The notes under the pieces: model-generated
Seen by the model: only the letters and a program-made list of their open reading frames with translations
Told to the model about the DNA's origin: nothing
Databases searched by the model: none
From: Prunus persica
Taxonomy: Eukaryota > Streptophyta > Magnoliopsida > Rosales > Rosaceae
DNA length: 64,000 bases
Assembly: GCF_000346465.2 (NCBI RefSeq)
Contig: NC_034009.1
Coordinates: 6,354,833-6,418,832 of the forward strand
Direction of reading: 5' to 3'
Program-made: the position numbers and the translations under genes
Shown here: piece by piece, positions 15,359 to 24,986 of the stretch
Layout of the letters: each line of letters opens with the position of its first letter
How positions within the stretch are numbered: the first letter of the stretch is position 1

Positions 15359-16423
15359 CCTAAGGAAATCGGTTGTTTTGGGTAACAAGTTAAAATAAGT
15401 AAAAACAAATTGCACGCTCGTTGTTCAACTTGGCTCTAAATGTTTACTCATCTCGATAGCGCAAGCCAGTGGTAGAGGACAAGTCGGACCGCTTGCCTTG
15501 TCTCGGAGTTGTGTTAGCCTTTTGAACATGCGATCGTCGTGTCACCGTGGGAAGATGCATCAGTTAGAGTTGTTGGGTGGTGCTGCGCCCACGACGGTGG
15601 GGGAGGCAACGACGCTGACATTGTTGGGAAACATTGTCGTTGAGGAAGCTTCAACTTCGCCTTCACCTTTTACTAATCTGAATTAGAACTCAGTTCATGC
15701 CTCTGTGTGTGAATTGAAGTGATGTTGGAATGAGGGAGTTTGTGGATTCTTCTTGGAGGATCTCTTGCTTGGTAAGAATTGTAGTGAGAGGCATATGGGA
15801 AGTGGGTAGACAGAATCAACCTATCAACCTAGAAGCAACTCCTCATCACTTTCACGTGGTACAACAAAATCTCAGGCCAAGCCAAGAGACAAAGACAATA
15901 CCTCTTTAGCATCCAAATTCAACTTTAATTCACATTAACTGAAAAATCATAAGGGTACCGGGACATTCCAATCCTACAATTCAATGACTTTCCGTTTGGA
16001 TGAAGGAATTGAAAATTGCATAGAATTCTTAAATGACGAAATTTAGATATCCATCATTTAAATTTCTAGCAATTAATAATTTTATTGTTTGGGTTTAGGT
16101 ATGTCGAATTTTGTTAATGACAAAAATTAAACTAAAAATGAATTCATGCTCAATAGAAATTGTGAAATGACGCCTCTTTTGGCGGAAAATAAACTTGGGA
16201 ATCTTGATCCCAAATTTCCATTATTTTTTCTGCCGTCATTTAATAAGTTCCATGCTTAAGTTTACAAACAATGTAATATCAATTTTCCCTATTCAATTTA
16301 GCTAATTCCCGAGTTATTTTCCTCCATCCAAATAGAGGGAAATTTGGTTGGGAGATTTTAGTTCCCATGCATTTGGCTTCTCTTGGTTGTTGTTTCTTTG
16401 TTTCTCATTTTTATTTTATTTTA
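15359..16423. other. Intergenic DNA with a possible MITE
   Basis: No recognisable gene. At about 15988-16340, 'ccgtttggatgaagg' and, inverted, 'cctccatccaaatagagg' face each other about 340 bp apart, which suggests a MITE. Its ends and target duplication were not settled. Confidence 0.4.
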
Positions 16424-16526
16424 GGGTTAAAAAAATAAATAAAAATTTATATCTTTAAAATAACAATAAAAGAAAATCAAATAAAAAACTAACAAAAAAA
16501 AAATCAAGTTTAAGGGAGTAGAAATC

Positions 16527-16566
<40 letters not shown>

Positions 16567-16789
16567 AATTTTATTTTTTTAGTTTTTAAAATTTTTATTC
16601 ATATTTTAAACAATTTAATACAAAAATACCATTTCTCCCCTGTATTTAACAGAAAAGTTAACAAAATTGACAGCAGGACCATTTGTCCTAACGAAACTGA
16701 AGTTAAAGGACCACGGGAATAATTTTGAAAATTGTGGGACTCAAATACAAATCGGGTCTAAGTTCAAGGACTAATAAAATAATTAACCC
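16424..16789. mobile_element. Small Mutator-like derivative next to the ARP6-carrying element
   Basis: The right 165 bases, ending 'aataattaaccc' at 16789, match the right TIR of the element at 16884-18490. The left end begins 'gggttaa' at 16424 but then diverges. The 9-base flank 'tttatttta' precedes 16424 (16415-16423) and follows 16789 (16790-16798), as expected of a MULE. The flank is AT-only, so chance is possible. A (GA)n tract lies at about 16531-16562. Confidence 0.5.
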
Positions 16790-17423
16790 TTTATTTTATT
16801 TATCTTATTTATTTAGAGCAACAAGTTTGGGTTATGTGAATTTTTCTTCCTTCAATTTTTCCCTTGTTCTTTGTTTAAATAAAGTGTTAATCTTTTTATT
16901 AGTCCCTGAATTTAGATTCGATTTGTATTTGAGTACCTTAATTTTCAAATTAGTATCTATGGTCCTTCAACTTCATTTTCGTTAAGACAAATTGTCCTGT
17001 CGTCAATTTTGTTAACTTTTCTGTTAAATACATGAGTAAAATGATATTTTTATATATTTTTAATTTTTAATTAATTAAAATATAAATAAAATATTAAAAA
17101 TAAACAAAAAAAATGGTAATTATATATTTTTTTAAGCTTTGGTGAAATAAATATCAATAAAATATTTAAATTCAATTAAAACCTATCAAATCAAAATCAA
17201 ACAAACAAAATTTCAATCCCTCTCTCCTTCCAGTCCAGCCCAGAATCTCTGCAACTCCAGCTCTCCCTCAATTCCTATCTCTGCAACTCCAGCTCAGCTC
17301 ATCTCTGCAATATACCCTTTAAACCCCAAAACCCAGCGAGTCAGACCTCCACCTAAACCTCAACCTCAACCTCGCACCAAATCAGTCCTAGACTCCCACC
17401 ACCCAAACCCCCTCCACCTAGAC

Positions 17424-17574
17424 ATGCATCAAAACGTCGTCTTGTTAGACAACGGCGGCGGCCTAATCAAAGCTGGACTCGGCTGCGAGTGCGACCCCTC
17501 AGCCACAATCCCCAACTGCGGCACGCCATCGACAGCGGCTCCCTAATTAACCCAGATCTCTCAAGGAATGCCAG
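17424..17574 (+). pseudogene. ARP6: Captured fragment of actin-related protein 6 (ARP6)
   Basis: The frame from ATG at 17424 reads MHQNVVLLDNGGGLIKAG and ends in SATIPNC. This is the ARP6 N-terminus with its actin-fold phosphate-1 loop. ARP6 is a subunit of the SWR1 complex, which deposits H2A.Z. Directly after PNC (17519) the frame slips by one base and continues as RHAIDSGSLINPDLSRN. That matches the ARP6 segment which normally lies some 35 residues further on, so an internal piece is missing and the frame is broken. The preceding 200 bases look like a C-rich 5' leader. It lies inside the MULE, so it is a copied fragment, not the working gene. Confidence 0.78.
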
Positions 17575-17701
17575 CAGTTGCTGCCGCCCTTTTGGCTGCA
17601 CCACTCTCAAAGTGCCGCATCACAATAATATTAAGAGTAACCCTCAACAGTTCTTATGGTGTCCGGAAATCAAGTGCCCATATTATATTACAACCAAATT
17701 G

Positions 17702-17705
<4 letters not shown>

Positions 17706-17739
<34 letters not shown>
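17706..17739. repeat. (GA)n microsatellite
   Basis: About 34 bases of GA repeats separate the ARP6 fragment from the G-rich and antisense coding-like parts of the Pack-MULE. Confidence 0.95.
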
Positions 17740-17741
<2 letters not shown>

Positions 17742-17854
17742 GGTGGAAGCGGGGATGATGAGATGGGGGTGGGGGAATTGGAATGGGGTCGGGGATGACG
17801 AGATTTTTTGGGGTCGGGGACGATGAGATTTTTTGGGGTCGGGGGTCCGGGACG

Positions 17855-18130
17855 ATGATTGATTTTGATCTCATTACTCATATCACTACCACCAGCATTT
17901 CCTGCATCCGGCTGCTCCAATTCTTTCGTCAAATCCTCCATCGTCTTTTTTAAAGTTGCTTTACTCATCTGCCCTGCCTTACCAGTTGAAATGCCAACCA
18001 TTGTAATCTTAGGAAGGTTCGGATTTTGCTATGAGCTCAGCTCTCTGCATTCCTTTGACAACTCTTCAGTTTGTTCCTTTTGCTTCAATAAGAGATGACT
18101 AAACCAATCTCCAAAAGGCTCCAAAAGGGA
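17855..18130 (-). pseudogene. Antisense coding-like fragment inside the Pack-MULE
   Basis: The minus strand has a frame with MVGISTGKAGQMSKATLKK and MEDLTKELEQPDAGNAGG. Upstream in another reading it has PFGDWFSHLLLKQKEQTEE, a hydrophilic, coiled-coil-like composition. It seems to be from a host protein but the parent was not recognised. It opposes the ARP6 fragment in direction, so the element may carry pieces of two genes. It is not a functional gene by itself. Confidence 0.4.
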
Positions 18131-18499
18131 ACCGGAGATCTAATTTGTTTCCTTTATTGGTCTGCATATCATCATTTAATTTAACCTCTGAAGTGCTACA
18201 GTGTAGAGAATCTTTATTATCATTTACTGCTGAATTTTTTGTTTTGTGTTGGTTTTTTATTTAATTTAATTTAATTGTTATTTTAAAGATATATATTTTT
18301 TTTAATTTCTTGGTTTTAATACAAAAATACCAATTTACCCCTGTATTTAACAGAAAAGTTAACAAAATTGATGACATGACTATTTGTCTTAACGAAAATG
18401 AAGTTGAAGGACCATGGATACCATTTTGAAAATTGAGATACTCAAATGCAAATCGGGTCTAAGTTCAGGGACTTATAAAACGATTAACCCTTAAATAAA

Positions 18500-19010
18500 A
18501 AAAAAAAATTAAGGCTAACTACATAAAAGTACCCAATCTTTGGGGGTTGTTTCAAATTAGTACCCAACATTTTAAAATTTTCACGTACATACTTGATCTC
18601 ACCAAAAACATATGAATTACTGCCTCCGTTAAATGATGACATAAGGCTATATTGCGGTTTTTTAAAAATTAATAGTATAGCCGGATATACTAGGGTCCTT
18701 TTTTTTTTTTTAATAAAAAAAAAGTAGTATAGCCAAGCGGCTATACTGCGGCTATACTTTTTTTTAAAATAATATTTTTAAATTAGTATAAAGCTACACA
18801 GCTATAATTTTTTTTTTAAATGGCCGCCTAGGCATGAGGTGGGTCCTTTATTATTTTATTTTTTAAAAACGTTGGCTATACTGTTTAAATATAATTTAAA
18901 GCATTTAGCCGCTCGGTTATATTAGGGTCTTTTTATTTTATTTTTTAATAAGTAGTATAGTCTGGCGGCTATACAGTGGTCCTTTTTTACTTTTTTATTT
19001 TTTATTTTTA
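18500..19010. repeat. AT-rich repeat with recurring 'gtatagcc.gcggctatac' motif
   Basis: The motif 'agtatagcc' and its inverse 'ggctatac' recur at about 18672, 18723-18760, 18795, 18880-18930 and 18955-18975, separated by T- and A-runs. Pairs are arranged as short palindromes. The left edge 'ggctaactacataaaag' resembles the TIR of the 32733 element, so this may be the interior of another Mutator-like element whose right end was not found. Confidence 0.4.
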
Positions 19011-19140
19011 GACGTCCCTCAATTTTATCTTGAGTTTCAATTGAGTCCCACAACTTTTTTTTGAGGCAATTACATCCATGAACTCCACAAGTAGTTTCAA
19101 TTGGGTCCTACCGTGATGGTATGTCAATTTGGCCTTCAAA

Positions 19141-20475
19141 ATGAGGGCTAAAAACGTCATTTCTAGTTCATCAACCCCTTCTTCATCTTCTACCTCCTCG
19201 ACTCCTCACAACCATAGCCATCACCACCATCACAAGGGCTTTTCTCAACCCCTCGACACCATAGCCACCCCTCACCACCACAAGGGCTTTTCGAAGAAAC
19301 TCTTTGGTGAAGAATCTGTTTGCCAAGGTTTTGAAGCTTTGCGTGCGTCAAAGCATTTGATAAGAAGTGTTAGCCATAACTTGGGGAGGAAGAATCAGAG
19401 ACCTAAAAGAGAAGAAGAGGATGATGCGAGGGGAATATCTTTGAGGTGTCTTACTCTATATGGTAGGGGTGGGGGTTGCAAAGTAGGTGCTGACACATGG
19501 GATGATTTTGGAAATCAGAGTTACAAAAGGAGGTCAAATGCCAGCAATGAAGGCAAGGGATACATATGGATGTGTGGTACTAAGGCCATCTCCAACCCAA
19601 GGGGTGAAAACACAAATTTTCAGTTTTGAGTCTAAAATTCTTCTCCAACCTATTTTCGGGGGTCGAAATTTGAGAAATGTCAAATTTAGGATGGAATTCC
19701 AGTCCAAGTTTTGCCTGGATTGGTATTTTATGTGGAGCCCAATAGCTAGCTGTGTAGCCCATGTGAAAGCAGAAAAAAAAACGGGCCATGTGCTGCAGAC
19801 TAATGTCGACCACTCACCTCATTTCCTTGTGACAAGTGTCACAAAGTGTCATGGCACATGAAAGAGTCGTTGAAGCCAAGGCTCCATTTTGAAAGCTCCT
19901 GATCCTTTTTATAAAAAAAAAAAAAAAACCAACAGCTATTCCAAAAGGTTGATGTTTCCCATATTATTTTATTTTTAATTCCAACATCTATATATAATCA
20001 ATGGCCACGATTATTTTTAGGCAATCTTGACGGGAAAAATTCACATCTAACGGTCGAAATTTAAATCCAATGGTCAAATAATTTTTATAATTAATCTAAA
20101 TTATATCTAACCTCAAAACTCATCCCAAACTTTATAAATACCCATCTTTTTGTTATACTTGCTTTTATTCTTTAAATAAAATTATTTTTGGATTTTTTTA
20201 GATCAAAATGTTTAGAAAATTAAATCATGAATGTTGAAACAAAAATAATGTCAAGAAAAATTAATGATTAAAAAAAAAAATTAGGGATTAACTATTCTTA
20301 AACAATTTACTAAAGTTGCGAACTCAAATTATGAGTCTGCAAGGTTGGAGGAAAAATCCATTTAAGTCCTAAAAATACATGTATAGTTGTATTTTAAAGG
20401 GTGAAAATTTGAGTTTAGCCTCAACATGGTTGGAGATGATCTAAGGAATCTAGAATGGACTGCTTCTCGTATGAG
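19141..20475 (+). pseudogene. Orphan exon of an unrecognised host gene, split by a MITE
   Basis: From ATG at 19141 (an in-frame ATG also lies at 19129) a frame of about 147 codons has a Ser-rich start, a His-rich stretch (HNHSHHHHHKGF), then SLRCLTLYGRGGGCKVGAD and EGKGYIWMCGTK. It looks like genuine plant protein, but I did not recognise the family. At 19584 it enters a MITE and is closed by element sequence. If the 858-bp MITE and one TAA copy are set aside, the frame continues directly as ESRMDCFSYE and reaches a splice-donor-like 'gag|gtgagg' at 20475. So a first exon plus donor was captured and later interrupted. It is not expected to be functional. Confidence 0.5.
19584..20441 (+). mobile_element. 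PIF/Harbinger-type MITE, complete, with TAA duplication
   Basis: The element starts 'ggccatctccaacc' and ends 'ggttggagatgatc' (12 of 14 positions inverted). A TAA sits on each side, at 19581-19583 and 20442-20444. TAA duplications and G-starting TIRs are typical of the PIF/Harbinger superfamily. There is no transposase. A truncated inverted relative is at 14120-14651. Confidence 0.75.
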
Positions 20476-20796
20476 GTGAGGGAAAAAAATCTGAAATAGC
20501 TGAATGCACATGTTTCTTCCATATATTGGAACTGTTCTTGGTGTCTGGGGTTGGCTTTGGACGGCTGTGGGAGGAAGTATGGTATTTTTTCAATTTTTTT
20601 TTCAATTTTTCAATTTATATTATTCTACTTTATTAATATGTTAGTTCATATGGACGATTCTGACCCTCAAAATGACAGCCATATTGATAGAAGGTAACAG
20701 AATGACTTAATTGGAATAGATGAGAGAGTTGGATGACCTATTTGCTTAAAAAAAAGTTCCGGGACTCAATTAAAATTGTTAAACTTTAGGGACCTC

Positions 20797-21473
20797 TTAA
20801 TAGATTCATATTTTGCATATATAATCTATCTCTATTTGCATTGTTTTCATGGAAAATTGGTTAGTTTAATGTGCTTAATGAGGATTTTGTAGGAAATTAT
20901 TCATAGCAAGGGTGTGGAGCTAAAATTATGATTTTAGAAGCTTAAGGGATCAAAATGAGTGGAATTATCAACTTAACGAAATCTCAAGAACTCACTGTAT
21001 CATTTCATCGAACACCTGGAGTGCATATATGCAAGTGTCAATTTATACTCACAACTGGTCTCAGTGACCAGCGCAAAAAATATAGAGTTAGAGAAATTTA
21101 CAATTATTTTGGAGCCGAAATCGTGCGAAGACCCATTTCGCGCTTATTGAGAAGTTGTCGTCGAATGAAGTGTTAGCATTTGCTGAAGCATTGGCTAGGC
21201 TTTATTAATCATGTTGAGATTCACTATTACCATGGCTAGGCTTTCTTTGCCCCGTCACTTTTTCTCTCAGCCGATAAAAGAAGAGTAGCCTTAGACTTGT
21301 AAAAGAATTAAAAGAGTCTCAGCCGCTCCTTTCTCCTTTTCCAATTGGGACTTTCCCATTATTTCTATTATTTCCATTAATTTCCTATTGTCCCTTTGTT
21401 TCCCAATTATTCTATACAAATATATTTCCCTTATTTCTGAAGGATTCCCTTGGCCTATAAATATAAAGCTTTA
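20797..21473. other. Intergenic DNA, nothing recognised
   Basis: Mixed-composition DNA without a supportable gene. A short GC-richer part near 21050-21240 has no convincing protein frame. The word 'ggctaggcttt.tt' occurs twice (about 21194 and 21236). Confidence 0.5.
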
Positions 21474-21862
21474 GGGGGGTGTATCCAATTCAAACTTTTC
21501 ATGATTTTTATAGAGTTTAAAAGTCTAGAGGTATTCAATTTAGACTTTTAAAGAGTATTTAAAAGTCTAGTGGTATTCAATTGTGATTTTTAAAAAGTAT
21601 TTAAAAGTTTGGTGGTATTCAGTTATGACTTTTAAAAATTATTTAAAAGTTTGGTGGTATTCAAAAAATGAATGACTTTTAAAAAGCTTATTAAATAAAT
21701 GACTTTTCTATACTTTTAAGGCTAATTATTAAGAGCAAAAGTCTTACCAATTTACTAGTGACTTTTATCAACTCTATGAAAGTATTTAAGAATGTGTCAT
21801 CTCTATGAAAGTCACTCACTTAAAAAAAGTCTTAATAAGTATGAATTGGATACACACCCAAG
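21474..21862. mobile_element. MITE with a 42-bp internal tandem array
   Basis: The ends 'gggggtgtatccaattca' and, inverted, 'gggtgtgtatccaattcat' face each other about 385 bp apart. Inside, a unit of exactly 42 bp starts at 21519, 21561, 21603 and 21645, each beginning 'aaaagt.t.g.ggtattca'. No target duplication was settled, so the superfamily is open (hAT-like ends are possible). Confidence 0.65.
21519..21686 (+). repeat. Four-copy 42-bp tandem repeat
   Basis: The starts at 21519, 21561, 21603 and 21645 are evenly spaced by 42 bp. Each unit carries 'ggtattca' followed by 'gacttttaaa' or a variant. It lies wholly within the MITE at 21474-21862. Confidence 0.85.
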
Positions 21863-22500
21863 AGTCAAACCATCTTGATGCCATATACTTTTTCACTATA
21901 TTTCAAGACACCGACAAAAATATCAAAGAGAGTGCCAAGAGTTTGCTGTTGCGGTACTTTTGGAGCTTACAAAGGTGTTGCTATGGAGAATCAAGAGATC
22001 AAATCCATCGGCCAAATCAGTTTTATGACAATAATTTTCTTGTTTATCTTTTCTTTTTTCATGAACTAATTTTCCTTGCTAGGGCTACGATGTAGCTTAA
22101 CCATGAATACTTAATTTTTGTAGTTATATTAATTTCTAATTACTATTCCATGTTGAGTATTTGTTACTGTTCTTAATGCTTTAAATATCTAGCTAATATT
22201 TAATTGATGATCCAAACGGAGACCGAGAGAAGATGTTTGGTATTTGCTTCTTATAACAAATATTATGTCTTGAATGAGTGCCCAAGAGGGACTAACATGA
22301 CACATGCAGTTTTCTTTTAGGTACTCATAGAACTTAATGGGTTCTTAATTTTCTAAATTCGTTGCTTGAGAGAGAATGAGTTGTTAATTGAGAATATTTT
22401 TGGTTGAGCCCGAGGGGGGATATTGAATGAATTAGGAGAAACCAATTGCTAACATGGGTAGTAATTAGGGTTATTTGGCTACAAGAATTAAGTGGAATTG

Positions 22501-22665
22501 GTTATGGTGAAATCAGATGCTCTAGTGCCTTATCAACTTGATTTTTCACCGTTAATTAAATTGCTATTTTTCATATTTGTTTAGTTATGGTGAAATCAGA
22601 TGCTCTAGTGCCTTATCAACTTGATTTTTCACCGTTAATTAAATTGCTATTTTTCATATTTGTTT
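22501..22665 (+). repeat. Near-perfect 83-bp tandem duplication
   Basis: The block that starts 'gttatggtgaaatcagatgc' at 22501 is repeated from 22584, with no visible mismatch until about 22665. The identity suggests a recent duplication or an assembly artefact. It has no coding content. Confidence 0.95.
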
Positions 22666-22713
22666 TAATTTGGTTCAATAAATCAATCACTCTCATTAAT
22701 CAATTGTTCAAAT

Positions 22714-22955
22714 AAACTTCTGATGGGATGTTGTTTTAAGGGTTTTGTGGTTGGGGTTTAGGTTGGTTTGTTTCGTATAAGTTGTTTGACTCTTCTGTTT
22801 AGTCAGTAGCATGGGTGGTACTCTTTCTTACTTTGGAATTTTGTTTATCTGGGAAGGTTTTAATGAGGCTGCCGTTAACATACTAGTTCTTACTATGTAA
22901 TGTTCCTTTCGGTTTAATGAAATACCATTTTTTCTAAATAAATAAAAACTTCTGA
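22714..22955 (+). mobile_element. 5'-truncated LINE-type retroelement with target duplication
   Basis: 'aaacttctga' occurs at 22714-22723 and 22946-22955. The 222 bases between end in 'ggtttaatgaaataccatt' followed by an A-rich tail ('aaataaataa'), wording typical of plant LINE 3' ends. Upstream are GT-rich UTR-like sequences and no coding frame. The duplicated flank and A-tail indicate target-primed reverse transcription with strong 5' truncation. Confidence 0.65.
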
Positions 22956-24131
22956 ATAAATTATAATTGGTACTTATTACAATTTTCGTGAGAACGACAC
23001 TTTATTTATCTCTATAATATTTGTGCGGATTGTATGCTTATAATAATTTCACACCACCTCTACAGTTAAAAACCCTTACAAATGAGTTAATAAGGGACAT
23101 AATGGTCTTTTGATAGAAACATCACTTCCATTTGATGCGTGGCTTCCGACCATCCGAGAGTCAAAAGTAGCGAGCCGTTCGGCGACCGTAGCGCGGTCGT
23201 CACCAAAGCCCATGCATTTCAATTTACAAGATCCATTGTTTATTTTTGCATTATTTTATTTTGTAATTTAATTATATATTTACTGTCTTTTTACAGCTTC
23301 AGCTTGCTTTTTCTTCACGCAATTTTATCACCATCCCAATACAATTATTATTTTATAAAAAATTAAAAAAATAATATTCATGACAGCACCTACCATGCAC
23401 ATATATAAATGCAAAAAACAGAAATTAAATATTAAAGAAAAGTGCAAAGAATGGAGACATACGCACACACCCCTCCTTTGCTTTCACAAGCAGACATCCC
23501 TCACTCTTTCTCACCCTACGTTTGTTTTCGTAGCCACTTGTGCTGGATTTCATAATTCTGTATTTTTTTTGGTTACTTAATAAAAAAAACAGGTTTTGCC
23601 CCCTTCCTATAAATCAGATCAAAGAGAGAACTCATGGCAAGTGCCAAGTGAAGTGGATAAACATAAATAGGGGGTGAGTTTCTAGCTCATACTTACGAGT
23701 AGTTCAACGCATAATATGTATTGATTATTACTTAATTAATGGTACCTTGTGTAGAAAACCAAAACGGTGTGGTTGAACATGGAAAGAGTTATATGAAGTG
23801 TTACCGTGACATCTCATCATGGGTGTGTTACTATTTCACATAAATTATAACACGTAGTGAAAACTAAATATTGAATTTATACTTATATATATATATAATA
23901 ATAACAATATTAATGAATATACACGTGTACGCAAAGGACATTATATTAGCATGTCACACCCTGCATGCATTAATTAACCACTTGTCGTTTTTATTCAATT
24001 TTAGACAATGCTAGATAACCGAAACTTTTATTTATTTTGATTATTGTTGGAATTAAGACTTTTATACTCAATCATGGATAATGATTAATTTTGAACCATA
24101 AAGTTTGGTTTCATAAGGACCAACAATAAAG

Positions 24132-24164
<33 letters not shown>

Positions 24165-24586
24165 CCTAAAGGGAGCCCAATTTTGAACTTATGAATTTTA
24201 TAGGACCTGCCTTGAAAGATAGATATCCCCTAGCTAATTGCATAGGCAAGTCCACCTAAATTCTAATTTCTGCAACTATTTGATATTCAATAATATGGTT
24301 AGTAATAATAGTTAGTTTATAGTACACATATATGTACATCAATTTTATTGATGGAGTACGAGCCTTTAAATGGGGTATTATTTTGGTGTGACACTCACAC
24401 TGTCATATGGTGTCATTACTTCATTCGCATATTAACACATGTATTTCTTTATAATACTATACCCTAGATCCATAATATATGAACTTTGTCATCTATCTAT
24501 TTTTTAAAATGTGAATTTACATTACGCGATGGTATGACAGTAACACTCAAAAGTTTCTCCATTAAATAGCTTTGAGAAAACAATGG
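22956..24586. other. Intergenic DNA upstream of IAA33
   Basis: No gene was recognised. The stretch holds a short GC-rich patch with a small palindrome ('gcgaccg'...'cggtcgt', about 23179-23198) and a (TA)n tract at about 24134-24161. The open frames here are short and unlike known proteins. Confidence 0.5.
24134..24161. repeat. (TA)n microsatellite
   Basis: About 28 bases of TA repeats. Similar tracts lie at about 46568-46599 and 50501-50525. Confidence 0.9.
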
Positions 24587-24656
24587 AAAGCACTCTCCAA
24601 GTTGAACCCGGTTACAGACACCTAACAGAACTGATCACCCCCGACATTTGTGCTTC

Positions 24657-24659
<3 letters not shown>

Positions 24660-24699
<40 letters not shown>

Positions 24700-24864
24700 C
24701 TAACTCTTCTATTTAACACCCCACACTCCAAGTTTTACACCATCCTCTTTTCAAAACCCACCAAACATCAAGCCCCTTCTCATCAGTTTCCTCAATGAAT
24801 TCCTTTCTCTCCCCAACAAAATAAATCCCACCAAAAAGACCAAACCCTTTTCACTTCCAAAGCT

Positions 24865-24920
<56 letters not shown>

Positions 24921-24986
24921 AGTATCAAAGCATATTAGAGACACAAAACATAAAATCATTACAGTGTGAAGAGATCGACTAAAACC
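24660..24986 (+). promoter_or_regulatory. Promoter/5' leader region of IAA33 with two CT tracts
   Basis: Two (CT)n tracts, at 24660-24697 and about 24866-24917, bracket a TATA-like 'ctatttaa' at about 24709-24716 and lie within 330 bases of the start codon. CT/GA tracts near plant start sites commonly bind BPC-type GAGA factors. The second tract is probably in the 5' UTR. The transcription start is inferred. Confidence 0.5.

Larger units (their letters stand above)
16884..18490. mobile_element. Pack-MULE: Mutator-like element carrying an ARP6 fragment
   Basis: The left TIR (16884 to about 17050) starts 'gtgttaatctttttatta' and the right TIR (about 18310-18490), inverted, starts 'gggttaatcgttttataa'. 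The two stay alignable for roughly 170 bp ('ggtccttcaacttcatttt' and 'ttaacttttctgttaaata' are identical). A 9-bp direct repeat 'ttaaataaa' flanks both ends, at 16875-16883 and 18491-18499. Long TIRs plus a 9-bp duplication define Mutator-like elements. No transposase is present. The interior is richer in GC and gene-like: a 5'-leader-like stretch, the ARP6 fragment at 17424-17574, a (GA)n tract at 17706-17739, and an antisense coding-like piece at 17855-18130. Confidence 0.8.
19011..20796. mobile_element. Mutator-like element carrying an orphan exon
   Basis: The left end (19011 to about 19110), 'gacgtccctcaa', 'caattgagtccc' and 'aacttttttttgaggcaa', is inverted at the right end (about 20690-20796) as 'gaggtccctaaa', 'aattgagtccc' and 'aacttttttttaagcaa'. 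Between them lies a coding-like exon at 19141-20475, itself split by a Harbinger-type MITE. No clean 9-bp flank was found, so the outermost bases are approximate. Confidence 0.5.

Noticed and set aside
17654..17874. Minus-strand frames rich in Pro and Ser-Leu
   Set aside because: They are translations of the GA tract and the G-rich 'ggggtcggggacgatgag' repeats in the Pack-MULE, not a gene in themselves.
21519..21686. CRISPR-like or minisatellite gene array
   Set aside because: It is a 42-bp tandem repeat inside a MITE, with no spacers and no coding frame.
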